DNA of 64,000 nt from Amycolatopsis sp. NBC_01480. GTDB taxonomy: Bacteria; Actinomycetota; Actinomycetes; Mycobacteriales; Pseudonocardiaceae. Location: the NCBI RefSeq assembly GCF_036227205.1, contig NZ_CP109442.1:7068001-7132000 (forward strand), in the 5' to 3' direction. Of the stretch, positions 17,128 through 24,251 are shown in pieces (position 1 is the stretch's first letter; every line of letters starts with the position of its first letter). Under the pieces are notes generated by a model. The model saw only the letters and a program-made list of their open reading frames with translations, was not told the origin of the DNA and ran no database searches. Position numbers and translations under genes: made by a program.

Positions 17128-17865
17128 TCAGTGTTCCAGTGGGACCGCGGTCATGCCGGTGAAGCGGGGTGATTCCGCCTCGTCGAGCATGGCCGCGGCG
17201 ACGGTCGCGCGGCTGATCCGTGCGGGGAAGAGCCGCTTCGGGACGTCGCCGAGACCGAGGGTGCGGCGGGTGCTGCTCACCGGACCGGCCGAGAGCGGAC
17301 CGGCGTGGAACACGGTGCCGCCCGCGGCCAGGATCGCGGTGTCGGCGCCGACCTTGTCGGGGATTTCCTTGCGCAGGAACAATTTCAGCAACGCCCGGGT
17401 CACCGGGCCCGCGGCGGCGCCCGACGCGCCGGTGCCGAAGGCGCCCAGCCACAGCACCCGGCCGGGGCGGGCGGCCAGCACTGCTTGCGCGCCCGCGGTC
17501 AGTGTGCCGGACGGGCCGCCGGCGGCGGCGCCGAGGCCGGACAGCACCACCTCGGCGCCCCGCAGGGCCCGGGCGACGGACTCCGGATCGTGGACGTCGG
17601 CGGCCACCCGGCGCAGCCGCCCCGAGTTCGCCGAGTTCACAGTGGCTTCGGCAGCCCCGGCAGCCCCGGCAGCCCCGGCAGCCCCGGTAGCCCCGGCGAC
17701 CCCGGTAGCTCGTGCGGCTCCGGTAGTTCTGGCAGCCCCGGCTGCTCCGATGTCGATGCGTTCGGGTCGCCGGGCGATGGCGGTTACGGTGTGCCCGCGG
17801 GCCAGCGCCTGGCGGGTCAGCTCCAGCCCGGTGCCGCCCGAGGCGGCGAGGATCGTCAGCTCCAT
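17128..17865 (-). CDS. NAD(P)H-binding (NmrA/SDR-a type) protein with a Gly-Ala repeat insert
   Basis: A 245-residue atypical short-chain dehydrogenase. The N-terminus MELTILAASGGTGLELTRQALARGHTVTAIARRPER is a Rossmann strand with a G-x-x-G-x-G-like loop, and VLSGLGAAAG, VLWLGAFGTG and ISRATVAAAMLDEAESPRF are typical of the NmrA/YwnB group. About 33 residues of Gly-Ala-Ala triplets, encoded by 9-bp tandem repeats, interrupt the fold after the second strand. It starts 5 bp after the IMPase stop, so the two form an operon divergent from the LysR gene. Confidence 0.8.
   Translation of the reverse strand: MELTILAASGGTGLELTRQALARGHTVTAIARRPERIDIGAAGAARTTGAARATGVAGATGAAGAAGAAGAAEATVNSANSGRLRRVAADVHDPESVARALRGAEVVLSGLGAAAGGPSGTLTAGAQAVLAARPGRVLWLGAFGTGASGAAAGPVTRALLKLFLRKEIPDKVGADTAILAAGGTVFHAGPLSAGPVSSTRRTLGLGDVPKRLFPARISRATVAAAMLDEAESPRFTGMTAVPLEH
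17649..17747. repeat. 9-bp tandem repeat inside the NmrA-like gene
   Basis: Eleven consecutive 9-bp units based on CGGCAGCCC. The first four are identical and the rest become increasingly degenerate toward 17747. Because the unit is a multiple of three the reading frame is kept, giving a Gly-Ala-Ala repeat in the protein. This is typical of slipped-strand expansion. Confidence 0.85.
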
Positions 17866-17870
17866 GGTGA

Positions 17871-18650
17871 TCAGTCCACTGCAGACAGGACGGTGACCGC
17901 GGCCTCGTGCAGCGCGGGCGCCGCGACGAGCAGGTCCGGGCTGCCGGGACGCCAGGGCGAGCCGTCGATCCGGGTCACCGCCGCCCCGGCCTCGGTGGCC
18001 AGCAGGACCCCGGCGGCGATCCCGGACAGCACCGGCTCGTACTGCCAGAACACGTCGTTCTGGCCGTTCGCGAGCAGCAGCAGCGGGAACGTCGACGGCA
18101 CGGCCACCCGCACCAGCAGCGCACGTCCGAGCATGGCCGTCACCGAATCGCCGATCCGGCGGTACGTGCGCTCCTGCCCGGGCTCGGCCTGCCCGGTGGT
18201 GGCGATCGCCGCGTCGAGGTCGCGCTTCGCCGAAACGCGCAGCGGCGCCGCGTTGAGCCAGGCGCCCTCGCCGCGCGCGGCGGTGTAGGTGAGGTCGCCG
18301 ACCGGCTGGTGCACGACGGCGAGCACCGGCTCCCCGTCTCGCAGCAGGGTGACGGTCACGGCCCACTCGGCCAAGCCGTGCACGTGGTTGACGTTGCCCT
18401 CCACCGCGTCGACCGCCCACCACTCGCCGGGTGGCAGCCCGGTCGTCTCGTGTTCTTCTTCGACCCAGCCGGCGCCGGGCCGGGCGGCCGTCAGGTCGGC
18501 GCGCAGGCCGTCGAGGGCCACGGCGTCGTTGTGCCGGACCGTCGCGGCCATCGCGGCGCGGTCGGCCGGGCGTGCGTCGGGGGAGTGGATGGCGAGCAGT
18601 CGTGCGCCGGCCTTCTTGGCGGCTTCAGCGACGGCGGTGTGCAGGTTCAT
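17871..18650 (-). CDS. Inositol monophosphatase family protein
   Basis: The 259-residue product belongs to the inositol monophosphatase/CysQ superfamily: GWVEEEHETTG (first metal Glu), WWAVDAVEGNVNHVHGLAEWAVTVTLL (the W-x-V-D-x-x-D/E-G metal motif, here with Glu) and a C-terminal region VFWQYEPVLSGIAAGVLLATEAGA. Likely a Mg-dependent phosphatase for a sugar or inositol phosphate. The C-terminal motif usually written WDxAAG appears as EPVLSGIAAG, so one metal ligand may be changed. It is the first gene of the two-gene unit with the NmrA-like gene. Confidence 0.8.
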   Translation of the reverse strand: MNLHTAVAEAAKKAGARLLAIHSPDARPADRAAMAATVRHNDAVALDGLRADLTAARPGAGWVEEEHETTGLPPGEWWAVDAVEGNVNHVHGLAEWAVTVTLLRDGEPVLAVVHQPVGDLTYTAARGEGAWLNAAPLRVSAKRDLDAAIATTGQAEPGQERTYRRIGDSVTAMLGRALLVRVAVPSTFPLLLLANGQNDVFWQYEPVLSGIAAGVLLATEAGAAVTRIDGSPWRPGSPDLLVAAPALHEAAVTVLSAVD

Positions 18651-18748
18651 GAGGTGCCTCCGGGGGTTTCGGTGATCTCCTGCCCCCGACGCTATGGCCG
18701 TCCAGTCATGACTTCCAGTGCAATCTCGGCAACTCAACAGTTACCCTC

Positions 18749-19666
18749 GTGCAGGTGGATCTCAACCTGCTCGTCGCCCTCGACGCCCTGCTCGAAGAAA
18801 ACAGCGTCGCCGCGGCCGCCGACCGGCTCCGGCTCTCCGCCCCGGCGATGAGCCGCACCCTGGCCCGGATCCGGCGGGCGACCGGCGACGACATCCTGGT
18901 CCGCACCGGCCGCACGATGAGCCCGACGCCGCGCGCGCTCGAACTGCGCGACGAGGCGCACGAGCTGGTCCGCCGCGCCGCCGCCGTGCTCACGCCCACG
19001 CGGGAGCTGGACCTGGACGGCCTCGAGCGCGTGTTCACCGTCCGCGGGCACGACGCGCTGGTCGACGCGCTGGCGCCGCTGCTGGTCGGCGCGCTCGCCG
19101 AGGCGGCCCCGCGGGCCGGGCTGAGGCTGCTGGCCGAAACCTCGGCCGACAGCACCGATCTCGCGCGCGGCCACGTCGACCTGGAGGTCGGCGCGACCCG
19201 GCCGGGACGGCCCGAGATCGCGGCCGAGACGATCGGGGCGGACCGGGTGGTGGCGGCGATGCGGCGCGGTCACCCGCTCGCCGAAGGCGACCTCACGCCG
19301 GAGCGGTTCGCCGCCGCCGCGCACGTGTCGGTCTCGCGCCGCGGCCGTCGGCACGGCGCCATCGACGAGGCGCTGACCGAGCTCGGGCTAAGCCGCCGGG
19401 TGATCGCGTCGCTGCCCACCAGCGCGGCCGCGCTGGACCTGGCGGCAGGCAGCGACCTGGTGGCGGTCGTCACCGAGCGCGTGTGCCGTCCTTTGTGGAC
19501 GAAGCGGGGCCTGGTGGTCCGGCCGCTGCCGTTCACCCTGCCGCCGGTGCCGGTGGTGCTCGCCTGGCACCACCGGCACGACAGCGACCCGGCCCACGCG
19601 TGGCTCCGCAGCGAAGTCCGGCGCGCGCTGGAAACCGTGGTCGCGCCGGACCGACTCAAGCGGTGA
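18749..19666 (+). CDS. LysR-family transcriptional regulator
   Basis: This 305-residue protein has the N-terminal LysR winged helix (LNLLVALDALLEENSVAAAADRLRLSAPAMSRTLARIRRATGDDILVRTG) and a two-lobed effector domain. The GTG at 18749 lies a few bases after TTACCC, so the transcript may be leaderless. It is divergent from the IMPase/NmrA pair, the usual geometry for a LysR target. The short dyad AACTCAACAGTT at 18731-18742 is a possible binding site. Its 3' end overlaps the convergent MFS gene by 11 bp. Confidence 0.9.
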   Translation: MQVDLNLLVALDALLEENSVAAAADRLRLSAPAMSRTLARIRRATGDDILVRTGRTMSPTPRALELRDEAHELVRRAAAVLTPTRELDLDGLERVFTVRGHDALVDALAPLLVGALAEAAPRAGLRLLAETSADSTDLARGHVDLEVGATRPGRPEIAAETIGADRVVAAMRRGHPLAEGDLTPERFAAAAHVSVSRRGRRHGAIDEALTELGLSRRVIASLPTSAAALDLAAGSDLVAVVTERVCRPLWTKRGLVVRPLPFTLPPVPVVLAWHHRHDSDPAHAWLRSEVRRALETVVAPDRLKR

Positions 19667-20831
19667 CGAGCCGGTCCTCCCGGGCGACCGCGCGGCGGTC
19701 GGACCGGCCGGACAGCAGCGCCAGGCCGAGCGCGAGCACCGTCATCACGGCGCCGACCCAGTTGGTCGACGCGTAGCCGTAACCGGCCGTGATCACCACG
19801 CCGCCCAGCCACGCGGCGAGCGCGTTGCCGAGGTTGAACGCGCCGATGTTCACCGCCGAAGCGACGGTCGGGGCCGCCTCGGCACTGGCCAGCATCCGCA
19901 TCTGCAGCGGGGGCACGGTCGCGAAACCGAAGCCGCCCAACAGGAACAGCGTCACGATGGCGGGCACGGCGGCGTGCGCGGTGAACGCGAACACGGCCAG
20001 CACCACGGCGAGCGTGGCCAGCGCCGTGTACAGCGTCGGCATCAGCGCGCGGTCGGCGAACCGGCCGCCGAGCAGATTGCCCAGCACCAGCCCGACGCCG
20101 AAGAGCACCAGCAGCCAGCTGACCGCGCCCTGCGGCAGCCCGGCGACCTCGGTCATCATCGGGGCAATGTAAGTGAAAGAGGCGAACACGCCGCCGAAGC
20201 CGAGCACCGTCGTCCCGATCGCCAGCCACACCCGCGGGTGGCGGAACACCGCGAACTCGGCGCCGATGCGGGCGTTCACCGGCAGCGCGGTGTCCGGCAC
20301 GAGCGCGGCCACGCCGATCAGGCCGAGCACCCCGAGCCCGGCGACGACCCAGAACGTCGCGCGCCAGCCCAGGCCCTGGCCGATGAACGTGCCCATCGGC
20401 ACGCCGAGCACGTTGGCCAGCGTCAGCCCGGTGAACATCAGCGCGATGGCGCTGGCCTTCTTCTCGGGCTTGACCAGGTCGGCGGCCACCACGGCGCCGA
20501 CGCCGAAGAACGCGCCGTGGGTGAGCGCCGCGACGATCCGGCCGGCCATCAGCGCGCCGAAGCTCGGGGCCAGCGCGGACAGCACGTTGCCGGCGATGAA
20601 CAGGGCCATCAGCAGCAGGAGCAGGTGCTTGCGGCGGATGCGGGTGCCGAGCGCCGTCATCGGCAGCGCGCCGGCCGCCACGCTCAGCGCGTAACCGGTG
20701 ATCAGCCAGCCCGCCGCCGGAATGGACACGCCGAAGTCGGCGGCGACCTCGGGCAGCAGCCCGGCGATCACGAACTCCGTGGTGCCGATGCCGAACGCGC
20801 CGATGGCCAGCGCGAGCAGAGCGAGCGGCAT
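19656..20831 (-). CDS. MFS transporter, DHA1 drug-efflux type
   Basis: This 391-residue protein has 12 predicted membrane helices. Its N-terminus LLALAIGAFGIGTTEFVIAGLLPEVAADFGVSIPAAGWLITGYAL is characteristic of the DHA1 group containing Cmx/CmlR chloramphenicol pumps and arabinose-efflux-like permeases. Motif A is weak (LGTRIRRKHLL). A divergent MarR gene 150 bp away probably controls it, so a drug or toxic-metabolite exporter is the best guess. Confidence 0.88.
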   Translation of the reverse strand: MPLALLALAIGAFGIGTTEFVIAGLLPEVAADFGVSIPAAGWLITGYALSVAAGALPMTALGTRIRRKHLLLLLMALFIAGNVLSALAPSFGALMAGRIVAALTHGAFFGVGAVVAADLVKPEKKASAIALMFTGLTLANVLGVPMGTFIGQGLGWRATFWVVAGLGVLGLIGVAALVPDTALPVNARIGAEFAVFRHPRVWLAIGTTVLGFGGVFASFTYIAPMMTEVAGLPQGAVSWLLVLFGVGLVLGNLLGGRFADRALMPTLYTALATLAVVLAVFAFTAHAAVPAIVTLFLLGGFGFATVPPLQMRMLASAEAAPTVASAVNIGAFNLGNALAAWLGGVVITAGYGYASTNWVGAVMTVLALGLALLSGRSDRRAVAREDRLVTA

Positions 20832-20980
20832 GGTGCTTCCTCCTGTGACTGTGTGCGTGAGAACTACCGTCGCTTACAATAGTTGCACACGCCTGATATA
20901 TGCCAGAGCTGACTACAGGTGTGATCGGTTAAACTCGGCGGCGGCCGGACCGTGGTGCCGGCGCCGAAGGAGGTCAGGCC

Positions 20981-21433
20981 ATGTCGTTGTCCGACGACGC
21001 CGAGGAAGCCCGCGCCCAGGGCTGGCGCACGCTCGCCGCGCTGCACGCCCGGCTGGAGAGCCGGATCGAGCGCGGCCTGCAGGCGGGGCACAAGCTGGGC
21101 GTGAGCGAGTACAGCGTGCTCGACCTGCTCAGCCGCCAGGACGGCTGGCACATGCGGATGCAGCAGCTCGCGCGCGCCGTGGTGCTCAGCCAGAGCGCGA
21201 CCACCCGCCTGGTCGCCCGGCTGGAGAAGCAGGGCTACCTCGCCCGCTACCTGTGCGAGGACGACCGCCGCGGCATCTACACCGAGGTCACCGACGCCGG
21301 CCGCGCGCTGCTGGCCGAAGCCCGGCCGACGCACGACACGGCGCTGCGCGAGGCGCTGGAGGAGGCCGCCGAGATGCCGGAGCTGCGCTCGCTGGTCGAG
21401 GCCGTGACCCAGCAGACGCTGGCGCGCGGCTGA
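20981..21433 (+). CDS. MarR-family transcriptional regulator
   Basis: A 150-residue winged-helix protein with RMQQLARAVVLSQSATTRLVARLEKQGYLARYLCEDDRRGIYTEVTDAGRALL, the MarR recognition helix and wing. It is divergent from an MFS pump. The gap (20832-20980) contains an A/T-rich patch (TTACAATAGTTGCA near 20875) that could be the shared operator. Repression of the pump and autoregulation are inferred from family and layout. Confidence 0.88.
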   Translation: MSLSDDAEEARAQGWRTLAALHARLESRIERGLQAGHKLGVSEYSVLDLLSRQDGWHMRMQQLARAVVLSQSATTRLVARLEKQGYLARYLCEDDRRGIYTEVTDAGRALLAEARPTHDTALREALEEAAEMPELRSLVEAVTQQTLARG

Positions 21434-21531
21434 CCGTCCTGCGTCTTGGTGGCGAAACCCTTCGGGCCGACCACGAAGACACCGCGCCGCGCGGCTGAAA
21501 CGCTGGGGTCCCCGGCGAAAGGACGTCGCTC

Positions 21532-22341
21532 ATGCGCTCGGCGAAGAAGCTGCTCGCAGTGGTCGCGGCTGTGCTCGTGGCCCTCGGCTCGGCGACCGGC
21601 CCGGCCGGCGCGGACGGGGTGAAAAAGGGTGTCAGCGCGGCGAATTTCGACGGCGTGACCGCGGCGCTCTCGGACGTGCGGGCGGGCTGGTTCTACACCT
21701 GGGCGTCGGACCCGCAGGGCATCAGCGCGCCGCCCGGCGCGGAGTTCGTCCCGATGATCTGGGGCCAGGGCTCGGTGACCCAGGCCCAGCTCGACGCGGC
21801 CAAGGCCAACGGCACCACGCTGCTCGGGTTCAACGAGCCGGACCTCGACGGCCAGGCGAAGATGTCCGTCGACACCGCCCTGAGCCTGTGGCCCCAGCTG
21901 GAAGGCACCGGGCTGCGGCTCGGCGCGCCCGCCGTGGCGTTCGGCGGCGACGTGGCGGGCGGCTGGCTCGACCAGTTCATGAGCGGGGCGCGGGCGCGCG
22001 GCTACCGCGTCGACTTCATCCCGCTGCATTGGTACGGCGGGGACTTCTCCAGCGCGGCCACGGGGGAGCTCCAGTCGTACATCGAGGCCGTGCACAACCG
22101 TTACCAGCTCCCGATCTGGGTCACCGAGTACGCGCTGACCGACTTCTCCGTGTCGCCGCCGCGGTACCCGTCTTCGGCCGAGCAGGCCGACTTCGCTGCC
22201 CAGTCCGCGGCGATGCTCCAGGGTCTGTCCTATGTGGAGCGTTACGCCTGGTTCTCCCTGTCCACCACGACCAGCCCGACCGGGCTGTACACCGGCACCA
22301 CGCCGAACGAAACGGGCGTCGCCTACCGCGCAGCGGGCTAG
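21532..22341 (+). CDS. Secreted glycoside hydrolase, GH128-like (beta-1,3-glucanase)
   Basis: This 269-residue product has a signal peptide (MRSAKKLLAVVAAVLVALGSATGPAGA) and a TIM barrel of the Glyco_hydro_cc/GH128 type. Visible are GWFYTWASDPQG, FVPMIWGQG, TLLGFNEPDLDGQAKM (acid/base Glu in NEP), DFIPLHWYGGD, LPIWVTEYALTDF (nucleophile Glu) and YAWFSL. GH128 enzymes hydrolyse beta-1,3-glucans, e.g. fungal wall polysaccharide. It is followed by a long hairpin. Confidence 0.87.
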   Translation: MRSAKKLLAVVAAVLVALGSATGPAGADGVKKGVSAANFDGVTAALSDVRAGWFYTWASDPQGISAPPGAEFVPMIWGQGSVTQAQLDAAKANGTTLLGFNEPDLDGQAKMSVDTALSLWPQLEGTGLRLGAPAVAFGGDVAGGWLDQFMSGARARGYRVDFIPLHWYGGDFSSAATGELQSYIEAVHNRYQLPIWVTEYALTDFSVSPPRYPSSAEQADFAAQSAAMLQGLSYVERYAWFSLSTTTSPTGLYTGTTPNETGVAYRAAG

Positions 22342-22392
22342 GGCTCGTGAGTGTTCATGACGGTTCTAACCGTCATGAACACTCACAAGCCC
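22341..22392 (+). terminator. Long hairpin after the glucanase gene
   Basis: Arms of 19 bp (22347-22365 and 22368-22386) are perfectly complementary with a 2-nt loop. After one mismatch, a further 5 bp (GGGCT/AGCCC) extends the stem to about 25 bp. It begins at the stop codon of the glucanase gene and ends 24 bp before the SDR start. A terminator is likely; the near-perfect symmetry also resembles a repetitive palindromic element. Confidence 0.7.
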
Positions 22393-22416
22393 TTTCTCAG
22401 CACTAGGATCGCCGAC

Positions 22417-23196
22417 ATGGATCTCGGGCTGGCGGGCCGGACCGCCGTGGTGTGCGCGTCGACGCAGGGGCTCGGGCGCGCGTGCGCCGTCGAACTGGCG
22501 CGGGCCGGCTGCACGGTGGTGGTGAACGGGCGGACGGAGTCCTCGACCACACAGGCGGCCGAGGAGATCGCGGCCTCGGCCGGGGCACCGGTGGTCGCCG
22601 TCGCGGCCGACCTGGACACCCGCGCTGGGCAGGACGCGCTGCTCGCCGCCGCCGGCCCGGTCGACATCCTGGTGAACAACAACGCCGGGCCGCCGTTCCG
22701 CGACTTCCGCGAGGTCGACGAGGAGGCGCTGCTCGCCGGGGTCAAGGCGAACATGGCCACGCCGATCCGCCTGGTCCAGCAGGTGGTGGACGGCATGGTC
22801 GAGCGCCGCTTCGGCCGGATCGTCAACATCACCTCGGGCTCGGTGAAGATGCCGCTGGCCGGGCTCGACCTGTCCAGCGGCGCGCGGGCCGGGCTGACCG
22901 GCTTCCTCGCCGGCGTGGCGCGGTCGGTGGCCCACGCGAACGTGACGATCAACTTCCTGCTGCCCGGCTCGTTCGACACCCGGCGGCTGCGCGCGGGCCA
23001 GGCGGCGGCCGCGGAGGCGCAGGGGCTTTCGATGGACGAGGCCGCGGACCAGGCTCGGGCCGGCATCCCGGCCGGCCGGTTCGGCGACCCGGCGGAATTC
23101 GGCGCCGCGTGCGCGTTCCTGTGCTCGGACCGCGCGGGGTTCATCACCGGGCAGAGCCTGCTGATCGACGGCGGGGCGTACCCGGGCGTGCTCTGA
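22417..23196 (+). CDS. SDR-family oxidoreductase with altered catalytic residues
   Basis: This 259-residue protein is a classical-length SDR similar to 3-oxoacyl-ACP reductases: a Rossmann start (GRTAVVCASTQGLGRACAVELA), NNNAGPPF, FGRIVNITSGSVKMP and the C-terminal GQSLLIDGGAYPGVL. The segment that normally contains Y-x-x-x-K reads LDLSSGARAGLTGF, aligning Ser for Tyr and Arg for Lys. Members of this variant subgroup are usually annotated as SDRs but may not catalyse the standard reaction. It is flanked on both sides by hairpin elements. Confidence 0.82.
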   Translation: MDLGLAGRTAVVCASTQGLGRACAVELARAGCTVVVNGRTESSTTQAAEEIAASAGAPVVAVAADLDTRAGQDALLAAAGPVDILVNNNAGPPFRDFREVDEEALLAGVKANMATPIRLVQQVVDGMVERRFGRIVNITSGSVKMPLAGLDLSSGARAGLTGFLAGVARSVAHANVTINFLLPGSFDTRRLRAGQAAAAEAQGLSMDEAADQARAGIPAGRFGDPAEFGAACAFLCSDRAGFITGQSLLIDGGAYPGVL

Positions 23197-23212
23197 TCCG
23201 GCGCCGAAGTAC

Positions 23213-23296
23213 GGCAAGGACTCCTTGCCCGCGTCCTGCCCCGAAGACAGGCAAGGACTCCTTGCCTGCGTCCTGCGCCGGTAAGGAGTCCTTGCC
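23213..23296. repeat. Tandem hairpin element (one half copy plus one full 47-nt copy)
   Basis: A half element at 23213-23239 and a full element at 23250-23296 share 26 of 27 bases at their starts (GGCAAGGACTCCTTGCC). The full copy folds on itself with 17 consecutive pairs, including one G-T wobble, then a mismatch and a short apical stem. It is homologous to the element at 56576-56622. It lies between the SDR stop and the thioesterase start. Confidence 0.75.
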
Positions 23297-23404
23297 GGGT
23301 TCGCCGGGAAAGGGGCCGCCGGTGGCCTCCGTCTCACTTCCCGGGACAGGTCAGGTCGGGGCGGCTAAGTTGCGTGGTGCAACCCACTCCAATCGGGAGG
23401 CCTC

Positions 23405-24211
23405 GTGAGCACGACCACGTTCGCCGCGGTGTCCGCCGTGAAGCAGCGGTCCGAGCACGTCTTCGACGTCGACCTCAGCTCGCAGTGGACGATCGGCGGC
23501 CGGCTCAACGGCGGTTACCTGCTGGCGGCGATCGGGCGGGCCGCGGGCGCCGTCGGCCCGCATCACGACGTCCTCGCCGCCAGCGCGCACTACCTGCGCT
23601 CGCCCGAGGCCGGCCCCGCCGAGGTGGAGATCGAGCCACTGCGCGCCGGCCGCAGCGCGAGCCAGGTGCGCGCCCGGCTGGTGAAGGACGGCGTGCCGTG
23701 CGTCGAGGCGCTGCTGACCCTCGGGACCTTGCCGGCGGAAAGCCAGGTGCGCTGGGCCGGCGGCGTGCCCGACCCGCAGCTGACCGACCCGGCCGGCGGC
23801 ATCCGCGTGCCGGGCAGGACCCCGACCGGGATCACCGCCGCGATCTTCGACGAGATCGCGGCCCGGCTGGACCCGGAGAGCGGCCGGACGTTCCTCGAGG
23901 GCCCGCGCGGCCTCGGCGAACTGCGCGGCTGGCTCAGCCTGCCGGGCGACGAGCCGTTCGACCCGGTTTCGCTGCTGTTCGCCGTGGACTCCTTTCCGCC
24001 CGCGACCTTCGACATCGCCGTCAGCGGCTGGGTCCCGACCTTCGAGCTGACCGCCTACGTCCGCGCGCGCCCGGTGCCCGGCCCGGTCCGGGTGCTGCAC
24101 CGCGCGCAGCTCATCGCCGACGGGCGCGTCGACGAGTCGTGTTTCGTCTGGGACCGGACGGGCCGGCTGGTCGTGCAGTCCACGCAGCTGGCCGGGATCC
24201 GGCTGGACTGA
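23405..24211 (+). CDS. Acyl-CoA thioesterase-like protein (double hot-dog)
   Basis: The 268-residue protein resembles the TesB-like thioesterase family: an N-terminal hot-dog domain (WTIGGRLNGGYLLAAIGRAAG, then HYLRSPEAGPAEVEIEPLRAGRSASQVRARLVKDG) and a C-terminal hot-dog domain (FELTAYVRARPVPGPVRVLHRAQLIADGRVDESCFVWDRTGRLVVQSTQLAGIRL). Family members hydrolyse acyl-CoA; the specific chain is unknown. The GTG at 23405 follows GGGAGGCC. It converges on the cystathionine beta-synthase gene. Confidence 0.85.
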   Translation: MSTTTFAAVSAVKQRSEHVFDVDLSSQWTIGGRLNGGYLLAAIGRAAGAVGPHHDVLAASAHYLRSPEAGPAEVEIEPLRAGRSASQVRARLVKDGVPCVEALLTLGTLPAESQVRWAGGVPDPQLTDPAGGIRVPGRTPTGITAAIFDEIAARLDPESGRTFLEGPRGLGELRGWLSLPGDEPFDPVSLLFAVDSFPPATFDIAVSGWVPTFELTAYVRARPVPGPVRVLHRAQLIADGRVDESCFVWDRTGRLVVQSTQLAGIRLD

Positions 24212-24251
24212 GCCGGAAAGGCAGCCCGGGAAAGCAGCCCGGAAAGCCTGG

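Noticed and set aside
17649..17747. Regular repeats considered as a CRISPR array
   Set aside because: Units are only 9 bp, contiguous without spacers, and inside a coding frame.
21434..21531. Possible small gene or remnant between the MarR gene and the glucanase (minus frame with VFVVGPKGFATKTQDG)
   Set aside because: The frame has no convincing start and the segment is under 100 bp; it could be a decayed fragment, but nothing supports a gene.
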